From Episyrphus balteatus (Eukaryota; Arthropoda; Insecta; Diptera; Syrphidae), in contig NC_079136.1 in assembly GCF_945859705.1 (NCBI RefSeq), positions 38,845,307-38,909,306 of the forward strand: a stretch of DNA of 64,000 bases, written 5' to 3'. Below, piece after piece: positions 23,333 to 35,590 of the stretch; position 1 is the stretch's first letter; the number at the start of each line of letters is the position of its first letter. Made by a program: the position numbers and the translations under genes. The notes beneath the pieces are model-generated. The model saw only the letters and a list, made by a program, of their open reading frames with translations, was not told the DNA's origin and ran no database searches.

Positions 23333-24250
23333 GCAGAGCAAGGTCGGCAGAACATATGTTTTGTTATTGGATCTTTTAGTGCTTATTAAGTGCTAATTAA
23401 GTGCCCCAAAATTAAATTAAGTGCTCCACTACTTTTGGAGAAAATTAATGTTCTGCTAACTTGATTTAAAGTTAGCAGAGCAATTACCAGAAAATGCCCT
23501 AAACTGCTCGTAGAAAAATCGGGTTTGGTATAATATTTAGGTGCTAATTAAGTGCTCTACGAATCCCAAAAAAAATTTCCAAAAATAATTTTTTTTCTGT
23601 GATTTTCGAAAAATTTTTTTTTTCAAACTGTCTAAATAATTAGGTGCTTAACTAATATAAGTTAAGTACCCCATTTTCCGAAGAATTTTCCGAGATTTTC
23701 CATTAAAAAAAAAATATTTTCATTTTCCATACAAATTCGTGTTCTGCTAACTTGAACTTGGATTTCTTAAAAAAATTCAAATTTTTTCGACAAAATTCGA
23801 ATTAAATAATTAAGTGCTCGACTAATTTGAATTAAGTACCCCATTTTTCGAAGAATTTTCCGAGATTTTCCATTAAAAAAAATATTTTCATTTTCCATAC
23901 AAATTCATGTTCTGCTAGCTTGAATTTTGATTTTCTCAAAAAATAAATTTTTTTTTGACAAAATTCAAATGGAGTAATTAAGTGCTCGACTAATTTGAAT
24001 TTAGTACCCCATTTTCCGAAGAATTTTCCGAAATTTTCCATTAAAAAAAAATATTTTCATTTTCCATACAAATTCATGTTCTGCTAACTTGAATTTGGAT
24101 TTTTTCAAAAAATTCCACTTTTTTCGACAAACTTTAAATCAAGTTAGCAGAACATTAATTTTCTCCAAAAGTAGTGGAGCACTTAATTAGCACTTAATAA
24201 GCACTAAAAGATCCAATAACAAAACATATGTTCTGCTGACCTTGCTCTGC
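23333..24250. mobile_element. Foldback element with internal 168-bp minisatellite
   Basis: The ends GCAGAGCAAGGTCGGCAGAA and the complement at 24225-24250 are inverted and continue through ACATATGTTTTGTTATTGGA and the GTGCTTATTAAGTGC blocks. The centre (about 23640-24120) holds three tandem copies of a unit of about 168 bp. Each copy carries TAAGTACCCCATTTTCCGA, TTTTCATTTTCCATACAAAT and GTTCTGCTAACTTGAA. The minus-strand frame at 23832-24041 is a shadow of the repeat. No transposase. Confidence 0.7.
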
Positions 24251-27200
24251 TAACTTGAGAGACATAATTTAAGACCTGTACACGTACATACTGTTCATAA
24301 CTACAAAGGAAAATAATGTTTCTCCTTTGTTTTTTACGCTGATGAAAAATATACTTGATTTCGTGTCTATTTGGACTCGTGCCGCTTTCATAAATGTTTG
24401 TTATTTTTTTGATTCCAAACTGTATTAAATACAAAAATATTCCTGTGCTGAAATTTTTGAGGTTAAAAAATACAGAAATTAAAATTAGAATGCATTTTTG
24501 ACGGTTTCAACATATTAAACCACATTGCTTCTTTGGACACACATTTAAAAAAAAATTAAATCCGAAATTCTTAAAAACATTTATTTAAGAAAAGCTTATC
24601 AAAAATATCTCTATTAGATCCTACGAGTAGATAAAACTATAAGGTATTCGTTCAATAAAATCCACTTTAAGTTAGTTTCTTAAAAAGGATATTTTGTTTT
24701 TCTCCCTTCTCTCATCCCTCATTGAACAATAAATACATTTCAAAAATAAACTTTTATATACAAACTTAAAACGTCAAGCTTAAATAATTTACGAATCCCT
24801 AAATAGTGAAATTATTCAAATCAAAGAAACCCAATTTATTTTAAGAACTTCTCTGCAAGAACGAATTTTCTTGATAATGGAAAATGGATTTCATGCGGGT
24901 AAAGTTAAGATACCCAAAGTTTTGATTATAATAACAACAACCTTTATCCAAATCGTATGTAGGGTATACGCTACATATTAGCAAAAAAAAAAAAAACGAT
25001 TAATGAATAACTATATTGGTTCTTTTTACTTCATTACACTTATAGCTATATCCAGCACTAAGCTATACCCATCAGCACTTAAAAGCTTTAGGTTCACAAA
25101 ATTAAATTTCAGTCCTTTTATGTTAAAATTGAAAATTCTTTTCAAGTAACAATTTTTTAGGGATGTATCTTTATTAACCTGCCACCAGGAGTTCTTATCT
25201 ATATTATATTTTGCTTTGAATTAGGTAAACAGTAAATATATTTTTTTAATGTCTTGGAGATATTTTTTTTTCAAAGGCTTTTCATTTAGATAACGTGTAT
25301 CCATAGCATTAAATTGTAGAATTTAACGATATTATAAATTCTTTGTATCTTAGAAACACATCAAAAAAAATTTCCTACAGGGTAGCCTTTTATGGTTAAT
25401 TGATGATTATATTTGTGAGTGAAGAAAAAAACAGAAACACACACAAATTTAAATAAAAAACACGAAAACATCATTTAGCTGAATTTAAAAAAATCAAACG
25501 ATAGAATAATGCCAAAATTTTGCCAGCTTGTCATAAAATATTTACTTCTAAGAATTATATTTGATATAATCATACACTACGGGTCTGTTGATTGAAGTAA
25601 TTTTTTTTTTGTAAGAAGCTGATAATTTTTTTAATATGAACTTCTCAATAAGACATGACATCGAGACGAGACAGAGACGAGACAGAGACGAGATAGAGAC
25701 AAGACAACAAAGCCTTTGAAGTTATCTCCTATACGAATGCGATAGAAAATTGTATGTCCCTCCGTTCCTGTCGATAAACTAGGCGCACAACTAACACAAG
25801 AGCAAAAATTCTATAAGTCCTTTTTAAAGCTTTCCTTAGTACCTTTTTCTTTATAGAAGTCATTAGTTCGTTTAAAGCTTGAATACAAATTTTTGATTGT
25901 GTTTACTGAAGTTTTATTGAACTTCGTTAAGACTTCGATAAAATTTCTTTAAAGAAGTTAACATCTTCGTAGATGCTTTTAAGACAACATCGATATGACT
26001 TTAAAGTGATGGCTAATGTTTTGTATAATTTATGTCTTCATTTTTCAACAACTTCGAAAAACTTGTGTAAACAGCTTCTTAAAGATCTTCTTAGAATCGA
26101 ACTCAAACTTGTGTAACGTTCTTCTCTTCCATGCATGCAAACCTTATTGGAAATTTGACACAAGTAGGTAAACCAGCATAAACCGGAGTAGCTTTCATAA
26201 TGCCTTTTAGAAGATGTTATGTTTGTTGTGTAAGCCTTGGCTTGTTATGAGCTAAGTACCAAGTAGTAAAGTTTTCATTATGCCATGATTAGAAGAAGTG
26301 AGTGTGTCACGAACTGTATCCGCGTTAATAAGAATACATAAATAGAACTTTGGTGTTTTCACAAAACAAACTTTCAAGCTCATATCAAATTCCTCCAAAG
26401 TTGTCATGGGATTAGTTTTTAATACTTCAGAGGCTTCGCCAAAAGATCCGGAGTGTATAGAAGCTTGTTTTTTTTTTGTTGATTCTCAGAAAAGAAACAA
26501 ATACATAAGATTACCAACTTCCAGGATTTCTTCAAGAAGCACAAAAAAATAGAAAACAAAAAACAACACTAAACGTACACATAGATTTCATGGCCGCCTT
26601 GAAGTCGGAAGGTAATGGTTGTTCATGCACAAAAAAATAAGAAAAAAAAAAGAAGAAAAATAATAAAGTCTTCCCATAACATCGTATCAGTTGGTATATG
26701 CCTTAACCTTAACGTTAACGATCGAAGGATAATAAAATCAGAGTACATTATTCATGAACTCAAACAACAAGGACGAGTGAAGAAATTATGTATCTACCTA
26801 CTACTTCTCGGTCGTAGTCGTCGCCGTAGTAGCTTGGTTTTAGCTTGTCCCTAACCGCAATGCTTTTTATAAAATGAGCACATTATTATGTTTTTTTTTT
26901 TTTTGTTTTTTTCCACCCACACGTTCAACAATATAAGGACACCTTATGGCTTGTTATGTGTTTTTTTTTCTGCTTTCCATTTTTATATTTTTTGTTTTGT
27001 GCCTGTTTTGCAATTTTCCACCTTTGCCTTTCACGTACAACGCATTTCATTTTCACACCAATAAACAGATATTAAAGAAGCAACCTGCCGAGCCTCTCCA
27101 ACTGTTAAATATAAGGAGCTTATGGTGTTGTTGGGTAATGTTGCTACTCTCTCTCTCTGATGATGGTGTTGGTAATGCTTATGGTGCAAAATGACATTAA

Positions 27201-27418
27201 TTTTCGAGTGTAATTGCATTTACTTACTTTGTGTGCTTTTGTAAATGAATAATGAAGGAAGCTTTTATGAAAATAGATGTTTTAGAGATGCAAAAGATAG
27301 AACGTTATCAGGAAAGGACTTTTGTGTTTGGAATAGTTTTTTTTGCGACCAAAGAAAGAATTTCTTGGAAGATTATGACATCCATTGTCATCAAAATAAG
27401 AATAAAAACTAAAAATAA
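24251..27418. other. Host-like non-coding sequence
   Basis: No coding exon recognised. It contains an 11-bp tandem repeat (GAGACGAGACA, about four copies, 25663-25706) and ordinary unique-looking sequence. It would be intronic if the leader exon at 28396 is spliced to an upstream exon. Confidence 0.35.
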
Positions 27419-28005
27419 AAAATATAAAAATATAAAAATATTAAAATATAAATATATAAAAATATTAAAATATTAAATATAAAAATATAAAAATATAAAA
27501 ATATAAAAATTTAAAAATATAAAAATATAAAAATATAAAAATATAAAAATATAAAAATATAATAATATAAAAATATAAAAATATAAAAATATAAAAATAT
27601 AAAAATATAAAAATATAAAAATATAAAAATATAAAAATATAAAAATATAAAAATATAAAAATATAAAAATATAAAAATATAAAAATATAAAAATATAAAA
27701 ATATAAAAATATAAAAATATAAAAATGTAAAAATGTAAAAATATAAAAATATAAAAATATATACAAATATAAAATATATAAATATAAAAATATATAAAAA
27801 TATATAAAAATATAAAAATATAAAAATGTAAAAATGTAAAAATGTAAAAATGTAAAAATATAAAAATATAAAAATATAAAAATATAAAAAAATAAAAATA
27901 TAAACATATAAAAATATAAAAATATAAAAATATAAAAATATAAAAATATAAAATTTAAAAATTTAAAAATATAAAAATATAAAAATATAAAAATAAAAAA
28001 AAACA
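27419..28005 (+). repeat. (ATAAAAAT)n microsatellite, about 0.6 kb
   Basis: About 70 units of the 8-mer ATAAAAAT, with interspersed variants such as ATGTAAAA and ATATATAA. The 177-residue minus-strand frame across it is a translation of the repeat (FIFLYFYI period of 8) and not a gene. It lies about 0.4 kb upstream of the probable Gprk2 leader-exon acceptor. Confidence 0.9.
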
Positions 28006-28395
28006 AAAAACATAAAAATAAGAAAAATAGAAAAACATAAAATTATTATAAAAACATTAAATTGAAAAAATGCAAACAAAATGAATAATGCTTAATGAAA
28101 ATAACAAAAAAAATTAAGATAAAAGAAAAATTTGAATCAAATGAATAGATTTTTTTCCCACTGATTTCAAGGCTTTAAGTTCTGTGTTTTATCTTGATGA
28201 CTTTGACTCTTCTATTCATTTAACAATCTTGTCCCAAGAGTTTTAGTAAAATTAATTGACTTACTTTTACGCCCCTTTAATAATAAACTTTGTAATTTAA
28301 TGCTAAATTATAACAAATAAAAAAAAACCAACAAATTTTTCCAACCAAAATGCCAACTTAACTAATACCACTATGTTTTTGTATTTTCATTTCAG
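28006..28395 (+). other. Intron 3' end upstream of the Gprk2 leader exon
   Basis: Contains a branch-point-like TTAACTAAT (about 28357) and a T-rich tract ending in TTTCAG at 28395, 30-40 nt downstream. This is a typical fly 3' splice site. No gene is seen. Confidence 0.45.
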
Positions 28396-29565
28396 ATACT
28401 TAAATACGCCTCCAATTTTTTATAATCTTGCCTCCCGTCTACAAAGCATTGCCGTGATTGTTGCCGCACAAAAAAGTTAATTAACAAAATTTTCGCATAC
28501 AACTAAAAATACAAAGAACAAAACAACAAAATCAACACACACAAAAAGAAGAAAAACTAAAATAAAAATAAATAAAATTTCTCACGAAAATTAACAATAA
28601 TTCTCCAGAGAAGTTCTCTTCACGCGCGGGTAATTTCTGCAAAGAAACAAAACAACAAATCAAATCGTGTTTTTCGGTTTCGGTGTATAATTTAAAAATT
28701 TTCTTCTTAATGCAGTCGTGCAAAAGTTAATAAATAAAATAAAAAATCAAGAAAAATTGTAGAAAACGAAAAAAAAAATAAATTTAGAAAATCTTCTCAT
28801 TGCCGTCATCATTTCTCATCTCGTCAAAACGAATTAAAAAGCGTCCGTCTTCGTCGTCATCGTAATCGTGTCGTTTGTGTCGGAAAGTGTCTAGCATTTC
28901 TATAAAAACACAAGCTTCAAAGTCAAAAATCGCCTACAAGTAATTATAGAAAAACAAATAAAAAAAAAGCGCACCGAGGAAAATCCAACTCTAATTAGCA
29001 CCCACATTGTGTTGGCTGTGTATTTTGTTGATGGAAAATTTCAGCTTCACAAATCTCCTAGGTATCATCATCATCGTCGTCGTCAAAAATGAAATATTTT
29101 TAATTAATTTCTTTAATTGCTGCCGTCGTTGTTGTTGTTCCAGTTGTTGTTGTAGTTCTTGTTGCTGTTGTGCTGCGTGTTATCGTGGTGCAACAATAAT
29201 AATTAAAAGTGAAAAACGTTCGTTTTCAACAACAACTACATCGTCGTTGTTTTTCTACTCTAGCCTCAATTACTTCCCAGAACAGCAACACTCTTCGCTG
29301 TTGTTGTTGTTGTTGCTTGTTAAAGTGCAATCAATTATTAATTTTATTTCTTTGTTTCAACAAAAGCGACATCTAACGAGAGGTATTCTAAATAATCATC
29401 AAACCGAAGAAGCTCACTTCCCCAAACAATTAAATTAAAAAAAAAAAAAAACAAAATACGAAAATCCAATAACACATTTAAAAAAAAAAACTAAGAAGAA
29501 AAAAAAAGAGAAAATTGTTTCGAACCGTCAAAGCGATTTAATAAAAAACCGCCAACCTGGAACTA
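28396..29565 (+). other. Gprk2: Probable Gprk2 5' leader exon
   Basis: This begins after a good 3' splice site (28395) and runs into the Gprk2 start codon. Its composition changes to CAA/AAAC-rich and GTTGTTGTT-rich tracts typical of long fly 5' leaders. Upstream ATGs are present, including a 135-codon open frame at 29031-29438 that ends before the main start; it is rich in Cys, Ser and Ile codons from GTT/TGT repeats. Alternatively transcription could start inside this segment, for example between 28600 and 29000, where no clear initiator was found. Confidence 0.5.
29031..29438 (+). promoter_or_regulatory. Long upstream open reading frame in the Gprk2 leader
   Basis: The first ATG of this frame is at 29031 (a TTG at 29007 is in frame but is not a usual start). 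It encodes 135 residues through microsatellite-like GTT/TGT/CAA tracts, and stops 127 nt before the Gprk2 ATG. No domain is visible. If the leader is as inferred, it should reduce initiation at the main ATG unless bypassed. Confidence 0.35.
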
Positions 29566-29617
29566 ATGGAATTAGAGAACATTGTGGCCAATACGGTCTA
29601 CTTGAAAGCAAGAGAAG
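29566..29617 (+). CDS. Gprk2: Gprk2 (GRK4/5/6-class receptor kinase), first coding exon
   Basis: The exon encodes MELENIVANTVYLKARE plus the first base of a Gly codon, then a strong donor G|GTGAGT at 29617/29618. MELENIVANTV-LKAREG is the invariant N-terminus of GRK4/5/6 kinases and of fly Gprk2. This helix docks on the activated receptor and the kinase small lobe. The split of the Gly codon fits, from memory, the conserved first intron of this subfamily. GRKs phosphorylate active GPCRs at the plasma membrane; fly Gprk2 also acts on Smoothened in Hedgehog signalling. The RGS-homology and kinase domains are not in this window. Tyr at position 12 (Leu in vertebrate GRK5/6) agrees with a fly. 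The start is fixed by homology. Confidence 0.93.
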
Positions 29618-30245
29618 GTGAGTTTTTGTTATTTGTTTTTATTTGAATGTGTGTGTGAAGGTTTTATTTTGTTATCCTTTGTTATGGGGATATTTCAACC
29701 CATCCTTTATTGTTTATATCTTTTTTTTTTTTTTTTAATTGGTTGAACAAAGCTCTAAGAATAATTTATTATATTAAAACAATAAAATAGGGTACATCAA
29801 CCGACCTTTGGTCCTTAAAACTATCCTTGATTTGAAAAAAAAAGAAACTTCAAATGCTATAGGTACACACTGGCATTTTGATTTCGTATTTTTCGTTATT
29901 AAAAGGTCGACACTACACTTTTATGAGGCCGTTTTTGATTTAAGGATGTTTAATTATTTAAATCCACTAAAAATTATCGTCTTCAACGCAAAATCATTCT
30001 GAGAAATATTTAATCAAAGTGGTTTTCGTTGATTTTAAATAGTCTTTTCCCCTCCTAGAGTAAACGTTTATTTTCTTCTTGCTTCTTGCGAAAAAGTGAC
30101 AAATCCTTCAAGATTATCATTTTTATAATTAAGTGCATCTCATTTTAGCCATTCAAATTCGGCTGTAAATTGTCTCCAAAAGGCTTCTTTTTACAATTTA
30201 AATTTTTAATTCAAAAGTTTGACTTTGTTTGGGAAATTATATGCA

Positions 30246-31431
30246 CACTGCCGGTCAATAGAATAGGTTCACCTTATAAACAGCAAGGGGTAGCTTATTT
30301 CTCTCAAAAAAAGCTTTACAAAAACGTTTTCGAGAATGCAGTTTCAAAGCATGTCTTTTTTCCTAACTATAAATCAGAAAGAAGTAGTTGAAAAATTATT
30401 GTAACGGTAAATGTATATCCTGTTTTGTAATGTTTCGAAAAAAAGGCTTATTTTGATCGGTCAATAGAATAGGTTTACCCACTTTAAAGTAAGTTAGGGT
30501 TCAAAATAACTTAGATTAGTAGATCGGTTTTTTGGTGGAGTAAAGTGAGGTTTATTTAAACATGTTTAAAGGAAAAATGAGACAGTCCAAGTGGCTTAGA
30601 AAGAGAAAACTACGAAAAAGCTATATAATAAAAATATGATACGACTGGAAAAGAAAAAGAGAAGAAGAAGAAAAGTCTTTGAACTAAAAAAAAGATTGAA
30701 GAGAAGTGCCCAAACCTTGATTGCATGCAAATTTAATAGAAAACCCAGTTAAAACCTCAAAGAATCGAAAATAGGTTAAATTTCGAAAAGTGTTACATGA
30801 GTTAAAAAAAAGAGATTTGCTGTGTGTGTGTTCTTTCCGAGGAATAAAATTAAATTTGTGTATCTTTGAAGGTTTAAATCATTTCTAATTTGATTTAGGA
30901 AGGGGTGAACTGCTTTTGTAGCGTCATTATACATACATATTATAGTCATAAGGTCGAAGTAGTGTTTATAGTCGATATTCCATATTTTGATAACACTGGC
31001 CTTGATTTTCCGTCGTCATGTTTCACTGCAAATTCATGCAAGCTCACTATGAAAATGACTTTTTCCAAGTTAAGTGATTTATTCGGGTTCTTTAGGTAGA
31101 CATTCTGCTAGATATAGACGTATTCACACCGTCAGAACAGTTTTACAATAATTTTTTTTTTTGGAATTGTGAATTCAATATTCGAATTCCTCGAAAAATT
31201 CTAAATCAATTTCATATAACATTCTCTATAAAATATTGAGACCGAAAAAAGTTCTAGCGACATGAAAAAGTATAAACCAAATTCGCACCCGTGTGCCTAT
31301 CAAGTCACAAAAAAAGATCTGTGCCTCTACAGAGGGTTAATCATTAAAAAGACTTTTCCTTCGGTTTTTGTAAGTGCAAAATTCAATTCATTATCGTTTA
31401 TTGGGTCAACCTATTTTATTGACCGGCAGTG
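30246..31431. mobile_element. Tc1-like IR/DR element, degraded
   Basis: The ends CACTGCCGGTCAATAGAATA (30246) and its near-complement (ending 31431) are inverted and resemble those of element B. An internal repeat of the terminal motif, GATCGGTCAATAGAATAGGT, at about 30456 gives the double-site arrangement. The flanks read CA on both sides, perhaps a mutated TA. An AAAGTCTTTGAA stretch near 30675 matches one at about 16333 in element B, but the transposase frame is too broken to follow. Length 1186 bp. Confidence 0.7.
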
Positions 31432-31670
31432 CATAAATATGATTCCTGAATAAGTGGAATTTTAACCATTCTAAAGTTAAAATTATCGCCACTGCGAAAA
31501 TCTTATCACGAAATTATTACTCCAAATTAATTAAAATACCAAATAATTTCAAAAACTAAAAACCGAACACTCCATCAAAATATCGCTCTAAAATGTATGA
31601 ATCAAGAAAATATTCACATCTACAACAATTGTTATGTGATCTTCATAAAAAGTAGAAATATTGGAAAATT

Positions 31671-32960
31671 AGGTGAATATGATGAAAATTAAAGGAAAAA
31701 TAAATTACGGGCGAGCCGAGTTCGGGAAGTGGGTGGGTTGAGTTTTTAATGGTAAAAAATGGTATATCTCGATTTCCGGCAAAACTACAAGTCCTATAGA
31801 AAAAAGTTGTATGACAAAGTTGTAGGTAATAAAAAGATCTACAACTTTTGTATCAACAATTTTTTCACATAACCTCAAAATCTATGTGAAAAATTCAAAA
31901 AACCGAGTTTTTGGTTTTTTATTTTTATCTTTTTCAAAAACAAAAATTTTTCTACGAAATTTGGTGAAAACTTACCTTTTTATATCTCAAATACACTGTA
32001 ATTTATTTGATTTAAAATATTTATTTTTTAACCTTTTTTTGACTTAATACCAAAAAAACACCCTAATTTTCAATCGAAAATTCACGTGTCAAAATATCAG
32101 CTTTTTCAAAAAATCGGTGGGTATTTTGTTCGTTAAAATCTCTACTTTCCAATAGTGTAAACAAAAATTTACATTAGTATACCATAGTACATGTTCTCGG
32201 TAAAAGCAAAAAGCTTGAATTCGAAAATTTTTGTATCATTATTTAAAATTTTAGACTATTTATTAAAATTTACACTTAAATTACTCAAAAACCGTAACAT
32301 TAATCAATATTACATGAAATCCTACGTTTTTTGAGTAATTAAAGTGAAAATTTGAATAAATAGGCCAAAATTGTAAACAATGATAAAAAAAATTTTTCGA
32401 ATTCCAGCTTTTTTCATTTTTTGCATTTTACTAAAACATGTTCTATAGTATACTAATGTAAATTTTTTTTACACCATCAGAAAATAGACATTTTAACAAA
32501 CGAAATGCCCACCGACTTTTTGAAAAAAGCTGATATTTTGACACGTGAATTTTCGATTGAAAATTAGGGTGTTTTTTTGGTATTAAGCCAAAATAAGGTG
32601 AACAAATCAATATTTAAAATCAAATAAATTACAGTGTATTTGGGACATAATAAGGTAAGTTTTCACCAAATTTCGTAGAAAAATTTTTGTTTTTGAAAAA
32701 AGATAAAAATAAAAAACCAAAAACTCGGTTTTTTGAATTTTTCACATAGATTTTGAGGTTATGTGAAAAAATTGTTGATACAAAAGTTTTAGATCTTTTT
32801 ATTACCTACAACTTTGTCATACAACTTTTTTCTATATGACTTGTAGTTTTGCCGGAAATCGAAATACACCATTTTTTACCATTAAAAACTCAACCCACCC
32901 ACTTCCCGAACTCGGCTCGCCCGTAATTTATTTTTCCTTTAATGTTTATCATATTCACCT
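31671..32960. mobile_element. 1.29-kb foldback element
   Basis: AGGTGAATATGAT at 31671 is mirrored at 32960, and the arms are nearly identical through TTACGGGCGAGCCGAGTTCG and GTGGGTGGGTTGAGTTTTTA, with inverted similarity continuing almost to the centre near 32315. No TSD was identified with confidence. No transposase; the open frame at 32836-33093 is incidental. Confidence 0.8.
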
Positions 32961-34997
32961 CCTTTTACAATGGGTTTCCTCCTACTATGATTTTTTTGTA
33001 CTTTTTAATGTTTTTGAAGGCATCGGCACTGGTCTATACTTTGATTACAGTTTAAAACCAATACAGAAGTTTTTTTTAAAACATTTCTCTTAACATATTT
33101 ATACTCATAAAAAAAAAAAAAAATTAAATAAAATAAGTTCGAAGAATTCTTTTTGTTATTCGAATAAGAAAAATTGATCCATTCATGCATTATTTGAAAT
33201 TAATTGTGCTTATAAATACCATTAAAGAAAATGCCAACAATAATTTGATTTACCTTATGAACATTTTAATTAAAATGTGGTTTGTATTGAAAATTGGTAA
33301 TATGGAATGCCAAACAATATTACGTTCTACCAAAAGAACCTATAAAATATAATTCAAATTAATTCATTTGAATGGACATGGATAAAAGGATATTGTTGTA
33401 CCTACAATATTATACATTTATATCGATATTGTAAATACTAATATGTTGAAGGTTTATGAATTAAATTCATTGAATTTGTGAAGGAAAGTAGAAATACCAA
33501 ACGAAATTAATTTTTGATACATTTCATAATAAATTTTGAATATGTTTAGCCTCAATTTTCAATAAAATATATTTTAATCCCTTGACAATAAGTTTTGGTA
33601 TTATAAATTTTTAAAAAGTATTAGGTTTTGTTAAGGGATTAAAATTCAAACGTGTATAGTATACACATTTCGTCAAAATAAAGACTGTTAGAACTTTGAC
33701 GTATGTACCTATTAAATTCTCAATCAAATTGGTTACTCTGCCTCATAAATTTCCCTTAGGTAATCAAAAATAGTAAAAACAAATTTTAAAAATTACTTCT
33801 TAAATTCAAAAAAACCAATGATAACCATATTTCAAACGACCATAACTTAACGTTTATTGACCTCTTTCATTTTTCTGAATCATTGTCATTTAATATTCAC
33901 TGAAGCATCATCATCTTCATCATCATCGTACACAATCATTTGCTTCTATTAAAAATTCCAATCCCAAAAACGGAATTAAAAATATAAAAAAAAAAAAAAA
34001 TAAGAAAAAAAAAAACAAAAACTCCAAAGTTCCTATTATAGAAGAAGAGATACTCTGTCTATATAAAAATTTATCAATGGCAATGATGGCGGCACAATAT
34101 CTCTTCACAAAGCACTGCACTATAACAGCGCCACAAACGACACCGACGATAAGCTTCGGACGTCCAGTATACAACAGGTCCGGATCTAGATTGGTTCAAT
34201 TTTGTTTTTTTGTTTTTCTTTTTTTATGCAAAGAAAGCAAAACTGTTCAAAACATCCACTTAATTTCGAAACAAAAAAGGTTGAGATTTAAAATTTTTAA
34301 AAGTTTCATCATAATCCGAAATTCTGTTCACGAAAACTTCAGGAATCGGTGTACCTTTGTATTTCAAAAATGATATCTTGGCCAATATTTTCCCAAAAAA
34401 AACCTTTTAAAAGGTTTGAAAAATAGTAGAAGACCCTTTTTTATGGAAAACTCCCCCACATTTCTTCTTCTGTTCTTGCATCCGTCCCTGTTGCCTGCAT
34501 TTGAATCATGAAAATTGCATTCTCCAAAGTTGTTATGGGTCTTTTATGTATGTATAGCCATGTCCTCAGTTCTGATATTTTCTTTTTCTGATGGTAATAT
34601 TCTTTTAGGTGGCAACATTTTTTTTTGGTTTTATTTTTTATATTTTTTTCCTCCTGCAAAGCGCCAATGTAGATGAGTATTTTTATATGGTTATCAGTTT
34701 GGAATGGCTTTAAGGTCATCCAAATGGGTCATCTGAAATATAATTTTTATCTCACAAGCATCATTTTTACAAGAGCATTTTTCTATATAGATACTTTAAC
34801 GACGACGACGATGTGATTCAATCGATATTTTTATAAATTGGTAGTTACATGTTTTTTTTTCCCTGTTTTTAATGGAAATCGTGGTGAATTGAAACAAATC
34901 GGTTGTTGGACAGAAAAGCAAAAAATGTTTTTGTAGATTTAGAAAATAGAATATTAATAAAACATATTAACATCTTTAACCTCGAGAAAAGCTTAGA
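32961..34997. other. Host-like non-coding intron sequence
   Basis: No gene recognised. A short less A+T-rich block at 34077-34190 encodes unrelated frames on both strands and no known domain. Confidence 0.35.
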
Positions 34998-35400
34998 TGA
35001 TTTTTATACCAAAAGCGGGAAAAAATGCTCTCATAACTCCAAATGATTAAAGCCCAATAAGTCTATTATTTTTCTTTAGAAAAATATTTACCTAAGACAG
35101 AAAATAGACCCCTTTTTGATTGATGATTAAAGTTCATCAAACTACTTTTGTGTTAGTTCTGGAATTCCACAAGGTAGCCATTTAGGTCATATACTTATTA
35201 TTTTATTAATAAATGGCTTTCCATCCGTCCTCAAATATTTGAGTCTACTGGTTTATGCATTTGGTGTAACAATCCTTAAAACTGTCTTTAATGTTCGTCT
35301 AAATGCTTACGAAAAGTTACAATGTGATATTGAGTCATTCTATGTTGTTTCTTATATGATCGTAAACTGTTCAATTCCATATCTTATAAAATCAATTCAC
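34998..35400 (+). pseudogene. Decayed non-LTR retrotransposon reverse transcriptase
   Basis: Two RT blocks are visible on the plus strand. At 35003-35075 the frame reads FIPKAGKN then SPISLLFF, matching the IPK-GK----YRPISLL block. From 35155, in another frame, it reads SSGIPQGSHLGHILIILLING, then VYAFGVTILK where active enzymes have YADDVKI. Further similarity runs to about 35370. The catalytic Asp pair is lost, a stop and a frameshift lie between the blocks, and the sequence between them is deleted. Jockey-clade-like by motif; family not determined. Confidence 0.8.
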
Positions 35401-35406
35401 ATCTTC

Positions 35407-35590
35407 GAGTTGGGAGTTGGGGTCATAATCCCCAAAAACGAAATTCCGAAAACCTAAAATCCAGAAAATCCGAAATCCCGAAAATCCAAAATCCCGAAAA
35501 CTTAGAATCCCGAAAATCCACAATCCCGAAAATCCAGAATCCCGAAAATCCAAAAACCCGAAAAGCCAGAATCCCGAATGGGATCCCGAA
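35407..35590 (+). repeat. 16-bp tandem array with a GTTGGGGTCATAAT lead-in
   Basis: About eight degenerate copies of CCCGAAAATCCAGAAT. The array is introduced by GGGAGTTGGGGTCATAAT, which matches the outer end of the CAAAATTCTG foldback family (7335-7346 complement, 53787). The GFSGFRIFWILGF-like minus-strand frame is a shadow of the array. Confidence 0.75.

Noticed and set aside
27473..28006. 177-residue minus-strand open frame rich in F, I, L and Y
   Set aside because: It is a translation of the ATAAAAAT microsatellite with a strict 8-residue period.
29007..29438. Cys/Ser-rich 143-residue frame as a protein gene
   Set aside because: It starts at TTG, the true first ATG is at 29031, and the residues come from GTT/TGT/CAA repeats in a probable leader exon.
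34077..34373. 98-residue plus-strand frame overlapping an 83-residue minus-strand frame
   Set aside because: No domain, no splice context and no consistent codon pattern; overlap on both strands suggests chance.
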